Part shown: positions 25,637 through 33,800 of the stretch, one piece after another
Layout of the letters: each line of letters opens with the position of its first letter
Numbering within the stretch: position 1 is the stretch's first letter
Source: Gammaproteobacteria bacterium
GTDB lineage: Bacteria > Pseudomonadota > Gammaproteobacteria > Arenicellales > CAJQKF01
Assembly (NCBI GenBank): GCA_030429665.1
Contig: JAUIEZ010000002.1
Span: 1-64,000 of the forward strand
Direction of reading: 5' to 3'
DNA: 64,000 bases
Position numbers and translations under genes: made by a program
Notes under the pieces: model-generated
Told to the model about the DNA's origin: nothing
Seen by the model: the letters and a program-made list of their open reading frames with translations, nothing else
Databases searched by the model: none

Positions 25637-26604
25637 TGAATCGCGCACCCGTATCCTCGAACTGGCTGCTGTTCCTGGCGAACCTGCCCGGACGCCCCGC
25701 CAGCACGCCCCGGGTCCGGCTTTGGCGGGCCATGAAAGACCTCGGCGCGGGCACGCTGCGCGACGGCGCCGCCGTGCTCCCCGCGACGGACGCGATTCAC
25801 GAGCAACTGAAAAGCATCCGGACGCAGCTCGAGGCAGACGGCGGCAGCGGCTGGCTGCTGGAACTCGGTGAACAGTCCCCGGAGGTCGAGTCGGCGCTGC
25901 GCGCGTTGTTCGACCGTTCCGACGCCTACCGGGCGATTGCCGGCGAAGGCGCAACGCTGCGTTCCGAACTCCCGGGCATCGACGAGGTCGGTGCGCGCCG
26001 ACGTCTTCGCCAGCTCGAGCGCGACATCGACAACGTGCGCCGCGTCGACTACTTCCCGGGCGCGGCACGAGAGGAGGCCGTGGCGCTTCTCGCCGACCTC
26101 AACGCACTCGTGGATCGCCGCTTCTCGCCGAGCGAACCGTCCGCCGCCGAGGGGACGATCGAACGATGCGATCCGCGCGACTATCGCGGCCGAACGTGGG
26201 CGACCCGACGGCGGCCCTGGGTCGACCGGGTCGCCAGCGCGTGGCTGATCCGCCGCTTTGTCGACCCGCAAGCCCGCTTTGCCTGGCTGGAGCATCCGGG
26301 CGACTGTCCGCGAGAGGCGCTTGGTTTCGATTTCGACGGCGCCGCGTTCACCCACGTCGGCGAGCGCGTAACCTTCGAAGTTCTGCTGGCGAGTTTCGGC
26401 CTCGAATCGGAGCCGGGGCTGGCGGACATGGCCCGCTTGGTCCACTACCTCGACGTCGGCGGCGAACCGGTCCCCGAGGCCGCCGGCTTCGAGGCGGTGC
26501 TGTCCGGCTTTCGTGACGAATTGCCGGACGACGATCACTTGCTGGACGCCATGACACCGGTACTCGATGCGCTTTGCCGGCGGTATTCGGCCGTCGACAC
26601 CTGA
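25636..26604 (+). CDS. chrB: Chromate resistance protein ChrB
   Basis: A 322-aa ChrB protein. The N-terminal domain is recognisable from WLLFLANLPGRPASTPRVRLWRAM (quoted in part: SNWLLFLANLPG) followed by LGAGTLRDGAAVLP, and the C-terminal domain from RPWVDRVASAWLIRRFVDP with the downstream FDFDGAAFTHVGERVTFE segment. ChrB is a chromate-responsive regulator or accessory factor for the ChrA efflux pump. The palindrome overlapping its own promoter suggests autoregulation. It is 39 bp upstream of chrA and co-transcribed with it. Confidence 0.93.
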   Translation: MNRAPVSSNWLLFLANLPGRPASTPRVRLWRAMKDLGAGTLRDGAAVLPATDAIHEQLKSIRTQLEADGGSGWLLELGEQSPEVESALRALFDRSDAYRAIAGEGATLRSELPGIDEVGARRRLRQLERDIDNVRRVDYFPGAAREEAVALLADLNALVDRRFSPSEPSAAEGTIERCDPRDYRGRTWATRRRPWVDRVASAWLIRRFVDPQARFAWLEHPGDCPREALGFDFDGAAFTHVGERVTFEVLLASFGLESEPGLADMARLVHYLDVGGEPVPEAAGFEAVLSGFRDELPDDDHLLDAMTPVLDALCRRYSAVDT

Positions 26605-26643
26605 ACGCGGTCCGCGTTCGATTCAGCCTGGAGCTCTGCCGCC

Positions 26644-28017
26644 ATGTCGATAGTCGTCGAGTCAATGCCGTCGCCGCAGCCCCGGGTATCCCCGGTCGCG
26701 TTCTCCACCGCGCTCGCCTACTGGCTCAAGCTGGGTTTCATCAGTTTCGGCGGACCGGCAGGCCAGATCGCGATGATGCACGCCGAGCTGGTGGAGCGCC
26801 GCCGATGGATCAGCGAGCACCGGTTCCTTCACGCACTCAACTACACGATGCTGCTGCCCGGACCGGAGGCGCAACAGCTGGCGACCTACATCGGCTGGCT
26901 GATGCACGGCACCGCGGGCGGCGTCCTTGCCGGGGCGCTGTTCGTGCTGCCGTCGCTGGTACTGTTGATCGCACTGACCTGGATCTACCTGGCATTCGCC
27001 GATACACCGGCGATCGCCGGCGTGCTGTACGGCATCAAGCCCGCGGTGACTGCGATCGTGGTGTTTGCCGCGTGGCGCATCGGGACGCGCGCGCTGCGCA
27101 GCGGCGTGTTGTGGGCGATGGCGGTTGCCGCCTTCGTCGCGATCTTCTCGTTCGATACCCCCTTTCCGTTGATCGTCCTCGCCGCCGGCGCGATCGGTTA
27201 CCTGGGCGGCCGCCTCGCGCCGGACAAGTTCCGTCCCGGCGGCGGACACGGCGCGTTCGTCGCGTCGCACGCGCCCGCCCTCATCGACGACGACACGCCG
27301 CCGCCCTCCTGGGCGCGGTTCGGCTGGCGCTCGACCGTCGTGCACCTCGCGGCGGGTCTCGCCATCTGGACGCTGGTGGAAGGTATGCTCGTCATGTTGC
27401 TCGGCTGGCACGGCACGCTGGCGCAGATGGGCTGGTTTTTCACCAAGGCGGCATTGGTGACGTTCGGCGGGGCGTACGCGGTGCTGCCGTACGTGTACCA
27501 GGGCGGCGTCGAACACCACGGCTGGCTGACCGGCGCGCAGATGATCGACGGGCTCGCGCTGGGTGAGACGACGCCGGGGCCGCTCATCATGGTGGTCGCG
27601 TTCGTGGGTTTCGTCGGCGGATGGACCAAGGCGGTGTTCGGCGCGGATAGCCTGGCGCTGGCGGGCGTCGCCGGGGCATCGGTGGCGACCCTGTTCACCT
27701 TCCTGCCGTCGTTCCTGTTCATTCTCGTTGGCGGTCCGGCCGTCGAGGCAACCCGTCACGACGTCAAGTTTACCGCGCCGCTTACCGGCATCACCGCGGC
27801 GGTGGTCGGCGTGATTCTCAACCTCGCCGTCTTCTTCGCCTGGCACGTCCTGTGGCCCGACGCGACCGAGGCGGCGCCCTTCTCGGGCGACTTCGAGTGG
27901 TTTCCGCTCGTCGTGTCCATTGCCGCCTTCGTCGCGCTATGGCGCTACAAGGTAGGCATCGTCCCCGTCATCGGCGCCTGCGCCGTTGCAGGTCTCGTGT
28001 TTTCGTTGCTCCAGTGA
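26644..28017 (+). CDS. chrA: Chromate efflux transporter ChrA
   Basis: A 457-aa long-form ChrA of the CHR superfamily, made of two homologous halves. The first half has KLGFISFGGPAGQIAMMH and LNYTMLLPGPEAQQLATYIG; the second has FTKAALVTFGGAYAVLPYV and MIDGLALGETTPGPLIMVV. These motifs are conserved in chromate pumps, which expel chromate using the proton-motive force. About 12 hydrophobic segments are visible. The ribosome site CTGGAG lies upstream of the ATG. The chrB-chrA-rhodanese order gives a complete chromate resistance operon. Confidence 0.95.
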   Translation: MSIVVESMPSPQPRVSPVAFSTALAYWLKLGFISFGGPAGQIAMMHAELVERRRWISEHRFLHALNYTMLLPGPEAQQLATYIGWLMHGTAGGVLAGALFVLPSLVLLIALTWIYLAFADTPAIAGVLYGIKPAVTAIVVFAAWRIGTRALRSGVLWAMAVAAFVAIFSFDTPFPLIVLAAGAIGYLGGRLAPDKFRPGGGHGAFVASHAPALIDDDTPPPSWARFGWRSTVVHLAAGLAIWTLVEGMLVMLLGWHGTLAQMGWFFTKAALVTFGGAYAVLPYVYQGGVEHHGWLTGAQMIDGLALGETTPGPLIMVVAFVGFVGGWTKAVFGADSLALAGVAGASVATLFTFLPSFLFILVGGPAVEATRHDVKFTAPLTGITAAVVGVILNLAVFFAWHVLWPDATEAAPFSGDFEWFPLVVSIAAFVALWRYKVGIVPVIGACAVAGLVFSLLQ

Positions 28018-28025
28018 GGCACGCC

Positions 28026-28352
28026 ATGAAACGCACCCTGACCCCGGCCGAACTCCAGGCGCTCCTGGCCGAGCGCGCCCCGATCACGCTGCTCGACGTG
28101 CGCCGGTCGGGCGCGCGCAGCGAAGAGCCGTTCACCATCCCCGGCGCGACGTGGTACGACCCCGCACAGATGGAACAGTGGGTCGATGGCCTGGCAGGCG
28201 CCGGAGAGATCGTGCTTTTCTGCGCCCACGGCGAATCGATCAGCAACGCCGTGGTCGACGCGCTCCACGCGAGGCATCTGAAGGCACGCTTCGTCGAAGG
28301 CGGGCTCGAAGCCTGGCAAGCGGCCGGCGGCGCGGTCGAAGCCGTCCGATAA
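28026..28352 (+). CDS. Rhodanese-domain protein in the chromate operon
   Basis: A 108-aa single-domain rhodanese. The core LLDVRRSGARSEEPFTIPGA and the active-site loop VLFCAHGESIS with its catalytic Cys are present, followed by FVEGGLEAWQAAGG. Rhodaneses transfer sulfane sulfur or act as thiol redox proteins. The ATG at 28026 is 8 bp after the chrA stop, so it is part of the chr operon; rhodanese-like proteins are seen in other chromate loci. It has no signal peptide and is cytoplasmic. It may help repair thiol or sulfur damage caused by chromate entering through sulfate transporters. Confidence 0.9.
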   Translation: MKRTLTPAELQALLAERAPITLLDVRRSGARSEEPFTIPGATWYDPAQMEQWVDGLAGAGEIVLFCAHGESISNAVVDALHARHLKARFVEGGLEAWQAAGGAVEAVR

Positions 28353-28408
28353 CGCGGGGCGATCGACCCCTCGGCAGCCTCGGCTCGAACGGTCCACGGA
28401 ACGTCGCA

Positions 28409-29089
28409 CTACCGGTCGGCGTCGCGCTTCAGGTAGTCACCGATGGTTCTTCCCGGTTCGGGATGGAAGATGTCCGGAAGCACGCGCAACTCGACGATCC
28501 GGTCGAGCCGAAACGCGCGGAAATCGGCACGCAGTTCACACCAGGAAGCGAGCAGCCAGACCGGCCCGTAGAACGCCAGCCCCAGGGGCCTCACCGTGCG
28601 GTGCGTGGTATTGCCGACACCGTCGAGGTAGCCGAAATGCAACTTGTGGCGGGTGCGAACGGCTTCGCGCAAGGCGGCGAGGTCGACGCTGATCGGCTCG
28701 GCGAAATGGTTGGACGGCGCCAGCAGGGCGGTTTGCGCCATGTGCTCGCGCAGGCGCTCCGGGATCACGGCCTCGACCTTGGCGATGACGTTGGCGGCGG
28801 CCTCGGCGAGGCGCGCATCGGCCCAGGACTCGACGATGCGCGCGCCCAGCACGAGCGCCTCGATTTCCTGTTCGTCGAACATGAGCGGCGGCAGGTCGAA
28901 CCCCTTGCGCAGGACGTACCCGATGCCGGCCTCGCCCTCGATGGGCACGCCGCCGGCCACGAGGTCACGGATGTCTCGGTAGACGGTGCGCTCCGACACC
29001 TCCAGCTTCTCGGCGAGGTCGCGGGCGCGAACCAGCTTGCGGCGGCGCAGGATCTGGATGATCTCGAACAACCGGTCGGCCCGGCGCAT
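28409..29089 (-). CDS. YafY-type HTH-WYL transcriptional regulator
   Basis: A 226-aa regulator with an N-terminal HTH_11 domain (RRADRLFEIIQILRRRKL, then LEVSERTVYRDIRDL) and a C-terminal WYL domain (about residues 130-200; LGLAFYGPVWLLASWC and FRAFRLDRIVELRV). WYL domains sense ligands, often nucleic acid derived. The ATG at 29089 is preceded by GGGGA; an in-frame TTG 15 bases upstream is less likely. Inverted repeats of the TGACA/TGTCA type directly upstream are probable autoregulatory operators. It is convergent with the chromate operon and divergent from the DUF1127 gene. Confidence 0.9.
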   Translation of the reverse strand: MRRADRLFEIIQILRRRKLVRARDLAEKLEVSERTVYRDIRDLVAGGVPIEGEAGIGYVLRKGFDLPPLMFDEQEIEALVLGARIVESWADARLAEAAANVIAKVEAVIPERLREHMAQTALLAPSNHFAEPISVDLAALREAVRTRHKLHFGYLDGVGNTTHRTVRPLGLAFYGPVWLLASWCELRADFRAFRLDRIVELRVLPDIFHPEPGRTIGDYLKRDADR

Positions 29090-29110
29090 GGCATTCCCCG
29101 TCAACTGACC

Positions 29111-29193
29111 AGGAGACTACGAAACGTCTCCTGACAACTGGTGTCATGAGCGAATATTGTAGCCACGTACTGCTGACAACACCCTGTCAGCAG
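29111..29193. promoter_or_regulatory. Cluster of inverted repeats, probable WYL-regulator operators
   Basis: Three dyads occur in 83 bp: AGGAGAC-N8-GTCTCCT (29111-29132), TGACA-N5-TGTCA (29132-29146) and CTGCTGACA-N6-TGTCAGCAG (29170-29193, 9-bp arms). Two share the TGACA/TGTCA core, as expected for repeated binding sites of one regulator between the divergent WYL and DUF1127 genes. Confidence 0.5.
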
Positions 29194-29251
29194 CGTGCTG
29201 CGATGATGCGCTCCCACGACTCGTCATATCCACGCATGGGAGGCTCCGACG

Positions 29252-29500
29252 ATGATCACCCTGTTCCTGCACCGGCTGCTCGAGGCCGCCCGCCGCCACC
29301 GCGAGCGGCGCCTCACGGTCAAGTCCCTGTCCGCGCTGAGCGACCATCTACTGGACGATCTCGGCATCGCCAGAAGCGATATCCTGCGACTCGCGGATAC
29401 GAGACGCCGCGACGATTCGGTTCGGCGCCCGCCTCGCGTCCAGGCGCGACGTACTCGCACAATCGATACCGCCCGCCCCAGGCTGCCGGCGCGATACTAG
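29252..29500 (+). CDS. DUF1127 small protein
   Basis: An 82-aa protein with the DUF1127 (YjiS-like) signature LSALSDHLLDDLGIARSDI in its middle, preceded by an Arg-rich helix. Such small Arg-rich proteins affect RNA, phosphate or stress metabolism in other bacteria; the exact role here is not known. The ATG follows GGGAGG at a good distance. The last 30 residues are Arg/Pro-rich and unstructured. It is convergent with the MarR gene and divergent from the WYL regulator, whose operators may control it too. Confidence 0.8.
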   Translation: MITLFLHRLLEAARRHRERRLTVKSLSALSDHLLDDLGIARSDILRLADTRRRDDSVRRPPRVQARRTRTIDTARPRLPARY

Positions 29501-29529
29501 GAACGATTCGACGATCGAGCGATGGCCCG

Positions 29530-30120
29530 CTAGCAGGAGGACGCCAGCCGCTCGGACCATTCTCGGCATATCCGGCGCGTCTGCGGCTCGGCCAGCGGCT
29601 CGCCGGTCAAGCCGCAACGTGCACCACCGGACTGGCGCAGGAAGTGCGCGCAATCGTGGCACACGCCGAATGCCTTCTGCCCGTTCTGCCGCTGCAGCGC
29701 CATCAGAATCGATCGCAACGCGTCGGACAGGACTTCGCGCCCGTGGTCGCCGGCGCGAAGCGCGCTCTCCACGCGCTCGGCCCAGCCATTCGCGATGACC
29801 GCCTCGCCGGCCGCGGTCAACTCCAGGTGAATGCGCCTGCCGTGCCGCCCATCGGGTACTTTCGCAAGCAGGCCCTTTCGCTCCAGCACGCCCACCGTCT
29901 GCGATACCGTGCCACGCGTAACGCCGAAGTAATCGGCCACGGCGATGGGAAAGTCGCTGTAACGGTTCGCCTGGGAAAGGTAATGCAGGACCTGCAGTTG
30001 AATGGGCAGCAGGCCGTGGCGGGCAGCGTCCTCTCGCATGCATTGCTGCATCAGCGCCCCCAGGCGTTCGAGTAATAAAGACGCTCCACCCATGAATCGG
30101 AATGTATAGCCTCGATGCAT
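29530..30120 (-). CDS. MarR-family regulator with a C-terminal four-cysteine cluster
   Basis: A 196-aa winged-helix MarR protein; the DNA-binding helices are around VADYFGVTRGTVSQTVGVLE and the wing around VPDGRHGRRIHLELT. Unlike ordinary MarR proteins (about 140-150 aa) it has a C-terminal extension with CHDCAHFL, ARCGLTGEPL and RRICREW. The Cys residues at about 154, 157, 169 and 185 could bind zinc or an iron-sulfur cluster and sense redox or nitric oxide. It starts at the ATG at 30120, overlapping its promoter region, and faces the cytochrome P460 gene across a 27-bp palindrome, so it most likely regulates that gene and itself. Confidence 0.85.
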   Translation of the reverse strand: MHRGYTFRFMGGASLLLERLGALMQQCMREDAARHGLLPIQLQVLHYLSQANRYSDFPIAVADYFGVTRGTVSQTVGVLERKGLLAKVPDGRHGRRIHLELTAAGEAVIANGWAERVESALRAGDHGREVLSDALRSILMALQRQNGQKAFGVCHDCAHFLRQSGGARCGLTGEPLAEPQTRRICREWSERLASSC

Positions 30121-30123
30121 TTC

Positions 30124-30153
30124 TTGACAACCATTATGTATCGACTCTACACT
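30124..30153 (+). promoter_or_regulatory. Predicted promoter of the cytochrome P460 gene
   Basis: A perfect -35 TTGACA (30124-30129) is followed after 18 bp by TACACT (30148-30153). A half-site TATGTATCGA (30135-30144) lies between the boxes and the full palindrome just after them, so binding by the MarR protein would block transcription. Confidence 0.55.
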
Positions 30154-30154
30154 T

Positions 30155-30181
30155 CAATATGTATCGAGTCGATACATATTG
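30155..30181. promoter_or_regulatory. 27-bp perfect palindrome, MarR operator
   Basis: Arms CAATATGTATCGA and its exact complement flank a central G. An additional half-site with the same 10 bases occurs at 30135-30144. The site lies between the divergent MarR and cytochrome P460 genes. Size and symmetry fit a MarR dimer site. Confidence 0.75.
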
Positions 30182-30212
30182 GAACATGCCACCAACATTC
30201 CGGGAGCACGAC

Positions 30213-30689
30213 ATGAAACTTCTGCTTGCCAGCGCCCTGACCGCGCTCTTCACCGCCCAGGCCTGCGCCGCCGACGGCGAGGTCGCCTACCCCGACGGCT
30301 ACCGTGACTGGCGTCACGTCAAGAGCATGGTGATTGGCGAAGGACACCCTTTGTTCGACGCATTCGGCGGCATCCACCACCTCTACGCCAACGACGCCGC
30401 GCTCGAAGGATATGCGGCCGGTCAATTTCCGGACGGTGCGGCCATCGTTTTCGACCTGCTGGAGGCCCCCGGCGGCGACGGGGCGATAACCGAAGGGGCG
30501 CGCAAGGTCCTGGGCGTCATGCGGAAGGATTCACGGCTGTTCCCGGGAACCGGCGGCTGGGGATTCGAGGGTTTCGGCGGCGGCGATCCCGGCAACCGGG
30601 TGGTCGGCGACAACGCCGCGAGCGCCTGCTTCGCCTGCCACACCTCGCAGTCAGACCACGACTACGTCTTCAGCCGCCCGCGCGACTAG
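30213..30689 (+). CDS. Cytochrome P460 family periplasmic hemoprotein
   Basis: The product is 158 aa with a signal peptide (MKLLLASALTALFTAQACA) and a cytochrome P460 domain: YPDGYRDWRHVKSMVIGEGH near the start, FPDGAAIVFDLLEA in the middle and a single C-terminal heme site CFACH. P460 cytochromes bind a Lys-crosslinked heme and oxidise hydroxylamine or handle nitric oxide; relatives (cytochrome c'-beta) bind NO. Whether the crosslinking Lys is present cannot be decided by eye. The ATG at 30213 has CGGGAG upstream. Control by the Cys-rich MarR protein suggests a response to nitrosative or redox stress. Confidence 0.88.
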   Translation: MKLLLASALTALFTAQACAADGEVAYPDGYRDWRHVKSMVIGEGHPLFDAFGGIHHLYANDAALEGYAAGQFPDGAAIVFDLLEAPGGDGAITEGARKVLGVMRKDSRLFPGTGGWGFEGFGGGDPGNRVVGDNAASACFACHTSQSDHDYVFSRPRD

Positions 30690-30873
30690 GTATTCGTCCG
30701 CCTCGACCGGCCATCCACCTCCCGCATCGCGCGGCCGGAACGGCCGCGCGATGTCCCGCCCGACATCGCCCCGCCGGAGGCGTGCGCTCCTGCCGAGCGT
30801 CCCGGCCCGGGCTCGCAAACGCCGCCCACTGGTAGAATCAACCGGACGATTCGCTCCACGGGGTTGCCACGCC

Positions 30874-33800
30874 ATGGTTCGCGTCCTTGCTTGCACCCTC
30901 CTCGCCCTGGCCTGGGCGCCGACCGGCGCGAGGGCCGACCTGCGCGCGGACTGGGCGGCCTGCCAGCAATCCTCTCTCGCCGAATTTTCCCGTACGCGCC
31001 AGGTACGCAACCGTCCCGACGACCAGTACTGCTATGGTCTCGGCTACGCGTTCGGCTGGTTCGAGGGCGGCAAGCGGCCCGATCTTGCCGCGCAGTGGTA
31101 TGCAACCGCTGCCAATGCCGGGCACGCCGCCGCGCAGACCGCACTCGGATATGCTCACGAGAAGGGCTACGGCGTGACGCGGGACACCGCCGCCGCATTG
31201 TCGTGGTACCGGCGTGCCGCCGATGCCGGCAACGCGGACGGTATGTTCAACGTCGGCCGGCTTCTCGACCAGGGCATCGGCGCGACCATGGACAAGGCCG
31301 CCGCACGGCAGTGGTTCGAGCGCGCGGCGGCTCTCGGCAGTAGCGACGCCGCGACACGGCTGGAAGCCCTTGGAAAGCTCGAGTCGTTATCCGCGAATCT
31401 CGCGCCCGCGGCGAAGCCGACCGATGCCGTCGATCCCCTGGCCGCCTACCTCGACGGCCTCGAGTCGCTGCGCACCGGGCGTTTCGCGGCAGCAGGCCGA
31501 TCCCTGGACGCGGCGCTGGGTGTCGCCGGCAGTGATCCGCGCTTCATCCTCGCGCGGGGCGTGGCCGCCACGCTCGACGGCGACTTCGCCGACGGCGCGC
31601 GATACTTCGAGCGATACGAACGCCTGGGCGGACCCGGACGCGAAGCCACGCTGTGGCGTCACGCGGCCCTGGGCATGGGCGGCAACGCGTTTCCCGGCGG
31701 CGGTCCCGTGGCGCCGCGCAGCCTTCAGGGCGGTTTCGAGCCGGCGGACCTGCAGTGCCAGTCCGGGGGATTCTCGGTCCCGGGCCACCTCGCCCAGGGC
31801 AGCTCGAGCGACTACCCCACCGACTATGCCTCGCACGTGATCTACGACATGGGCTGGGGCTACGTGAAGGCGCGCTGCAGCGGCGACCTACCGCCAGCCG
31901 GCGCGCTGGCCGACGCCTTCGCCCGCGCCGGTCGCTGGTTCGCATACCGCAATCTCGTGCGGCCCGAGCTGGCCGGCGCGCACCGAGCCAAGGCGCGCGA
32001 GTTGTTCGGCGCCGGACGCTTCGACGACGCCCTGCTCTACGCCGGCTTCGCGCGCAAGGCCTTTCCCGACGACGCCGCCACCATCCATCTCGTCGGCGCG
32101 AGCCTGCTGGCGCTCGGACGACCCCTCTCGGCGCGACGCGAGCTGACGATCGCGCTGACCATCGACACCCGCCTCGCCGGCGCCTACCTGGACCGCGCGC
32201 GGGCCGCGGCGGCGATGGGCGACGCAGACCGGGCCAGTGCCGATCTCGACATTGCCGCGGCAATTGACGAGAACGCCGCGACACCGGTGCGCCAGGCGCT
32301 GGCGCCGCGACTCGACGCGGCGCCGGAAGGAGAACCCGGCGCGCTGATCGACGAACTCCTGGCCGCCGCGGCAGAAGGCGGCGCCGCCGAGTCGTTGATG
32401 GAAAAGGCGACCCGCCTGCAGCGCGCCCAGCTCGCCGCGCGCACCCGCTTCGACGAGATTTACCAGGACAGGTTGCGCGTGCTCGAAACAGACGTGGCGC
32501 TGTTTCCCGACGATCCCGACCGGTTGGTGGCGCTTGCCACGTGGATCGGCGACGAAGCGTACCTGCGCGGCGAATCGGTCGAGCCGCGCAGGCCGCTGGT
32601 GCCGTACCGCTGGCAGTTGTCCGAGGCATACGAGCTGGAAATCGCGCTCGCCCATCTCGACCGGGCCCTGGGCATGGATGCAAACCACGTCGGCGCGCTG
32701 CTGACCAAGGCCCTGGTGCTCGCCCGCCTCGATCGCGAGGACGAAGCGGAAAGCCTCGCCGACCGAGCCATCGCGCTGGCGCCCGATGATCCAGAGGCGC
32801 TTTCGCGTTACGCCTACTACAAGGGCCGCCGCGCCAACATGCTCAACGCCCAGGCGGCGGCACTTCGCTCGACCGATTGCTCGTCGTCGTCGCACACCGA
32901 GACCCGTTACGACGGCGTGTGGGAAGTCACCACCACCACTTGCTATCCGCCAACGAACGCCGAGCTGGCGTTGGCGGACGCACTCGATCGCGAGGCGGAC
33001 TTGCTGCGCGATCGATCCCGCGCCGCCATGAACGAGGCCATCGCCGTCACGCGAGGTACCTACATGGGTTACCTGCTCGAGGCCGACGCGGCGCGCTGGT
33101 CGAATCGCCCGGGCGACGCCATCGACCCACTGAAACTGGCCATTGCCCTTGACCCCGTCGAGCCGCGCGCCCAGGAAACGCTGGCACGGCTGTACGCCGA
33201 AACCGGCCAGGACGACCTGGCGGTCGAACAGCGCATGGTGGCCAACACGTTCGTACAGACGACGGCCGCGCCCCTTCTGCATCGGGCGTGGCAACGCATC
33301 CAGCGCACCGACTGGTCGGGCGCGACGGCCGACCTGTCGCGCGCCCTGCAACTCGATCCGGGGGACGCGCGCGGCGCGGCATACCTCGGCGCGGTCCTCG
33401 AACTGCAGGACAAGCCGGCCGAGGCGGCAAGGTACTACCGCGTCGCGCTGGCCATGGAGGAGGCGCGCCTGGCGCTTGACGAAGTAACGCCGCGGCAACC
33501 CCCGTCGAGCCGGGATGCCGGCGATTTCGGTCTCGCCCTGGCCATGCGCGAGCGCCTCGCCGACCTTGCCGTGGAGCGCGGCGACCTGGACGCCTCGCTG
33601 CTGCTGCTCACCACCGTCGCCGACCACCAGGCGCGATTCTCCGCTGGCTGGCAGGCGGTGGAGATGTTCACCGCCATGCTGCCCGGTACGCGGGGCGCAT
33701 CGGATTCGCCGCCGTCTCCGCGCAACGGCGCGTCCCTGGTGGCGGCCGCGTACAACAGCGCGGGGCGTTTGTACCAGGTGCTGGGCCGGATGGACGACGC

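Noticed and set aside
25141..26538. Long in-frame extension upstream of the M24 hydrolase that would give an 864-aa protein
   Set aside because: The extra part lies antisense to chrB and is Arg-rich shadow translation; M24 homology starts at the ATG at 25140, which has its own ribosome site.
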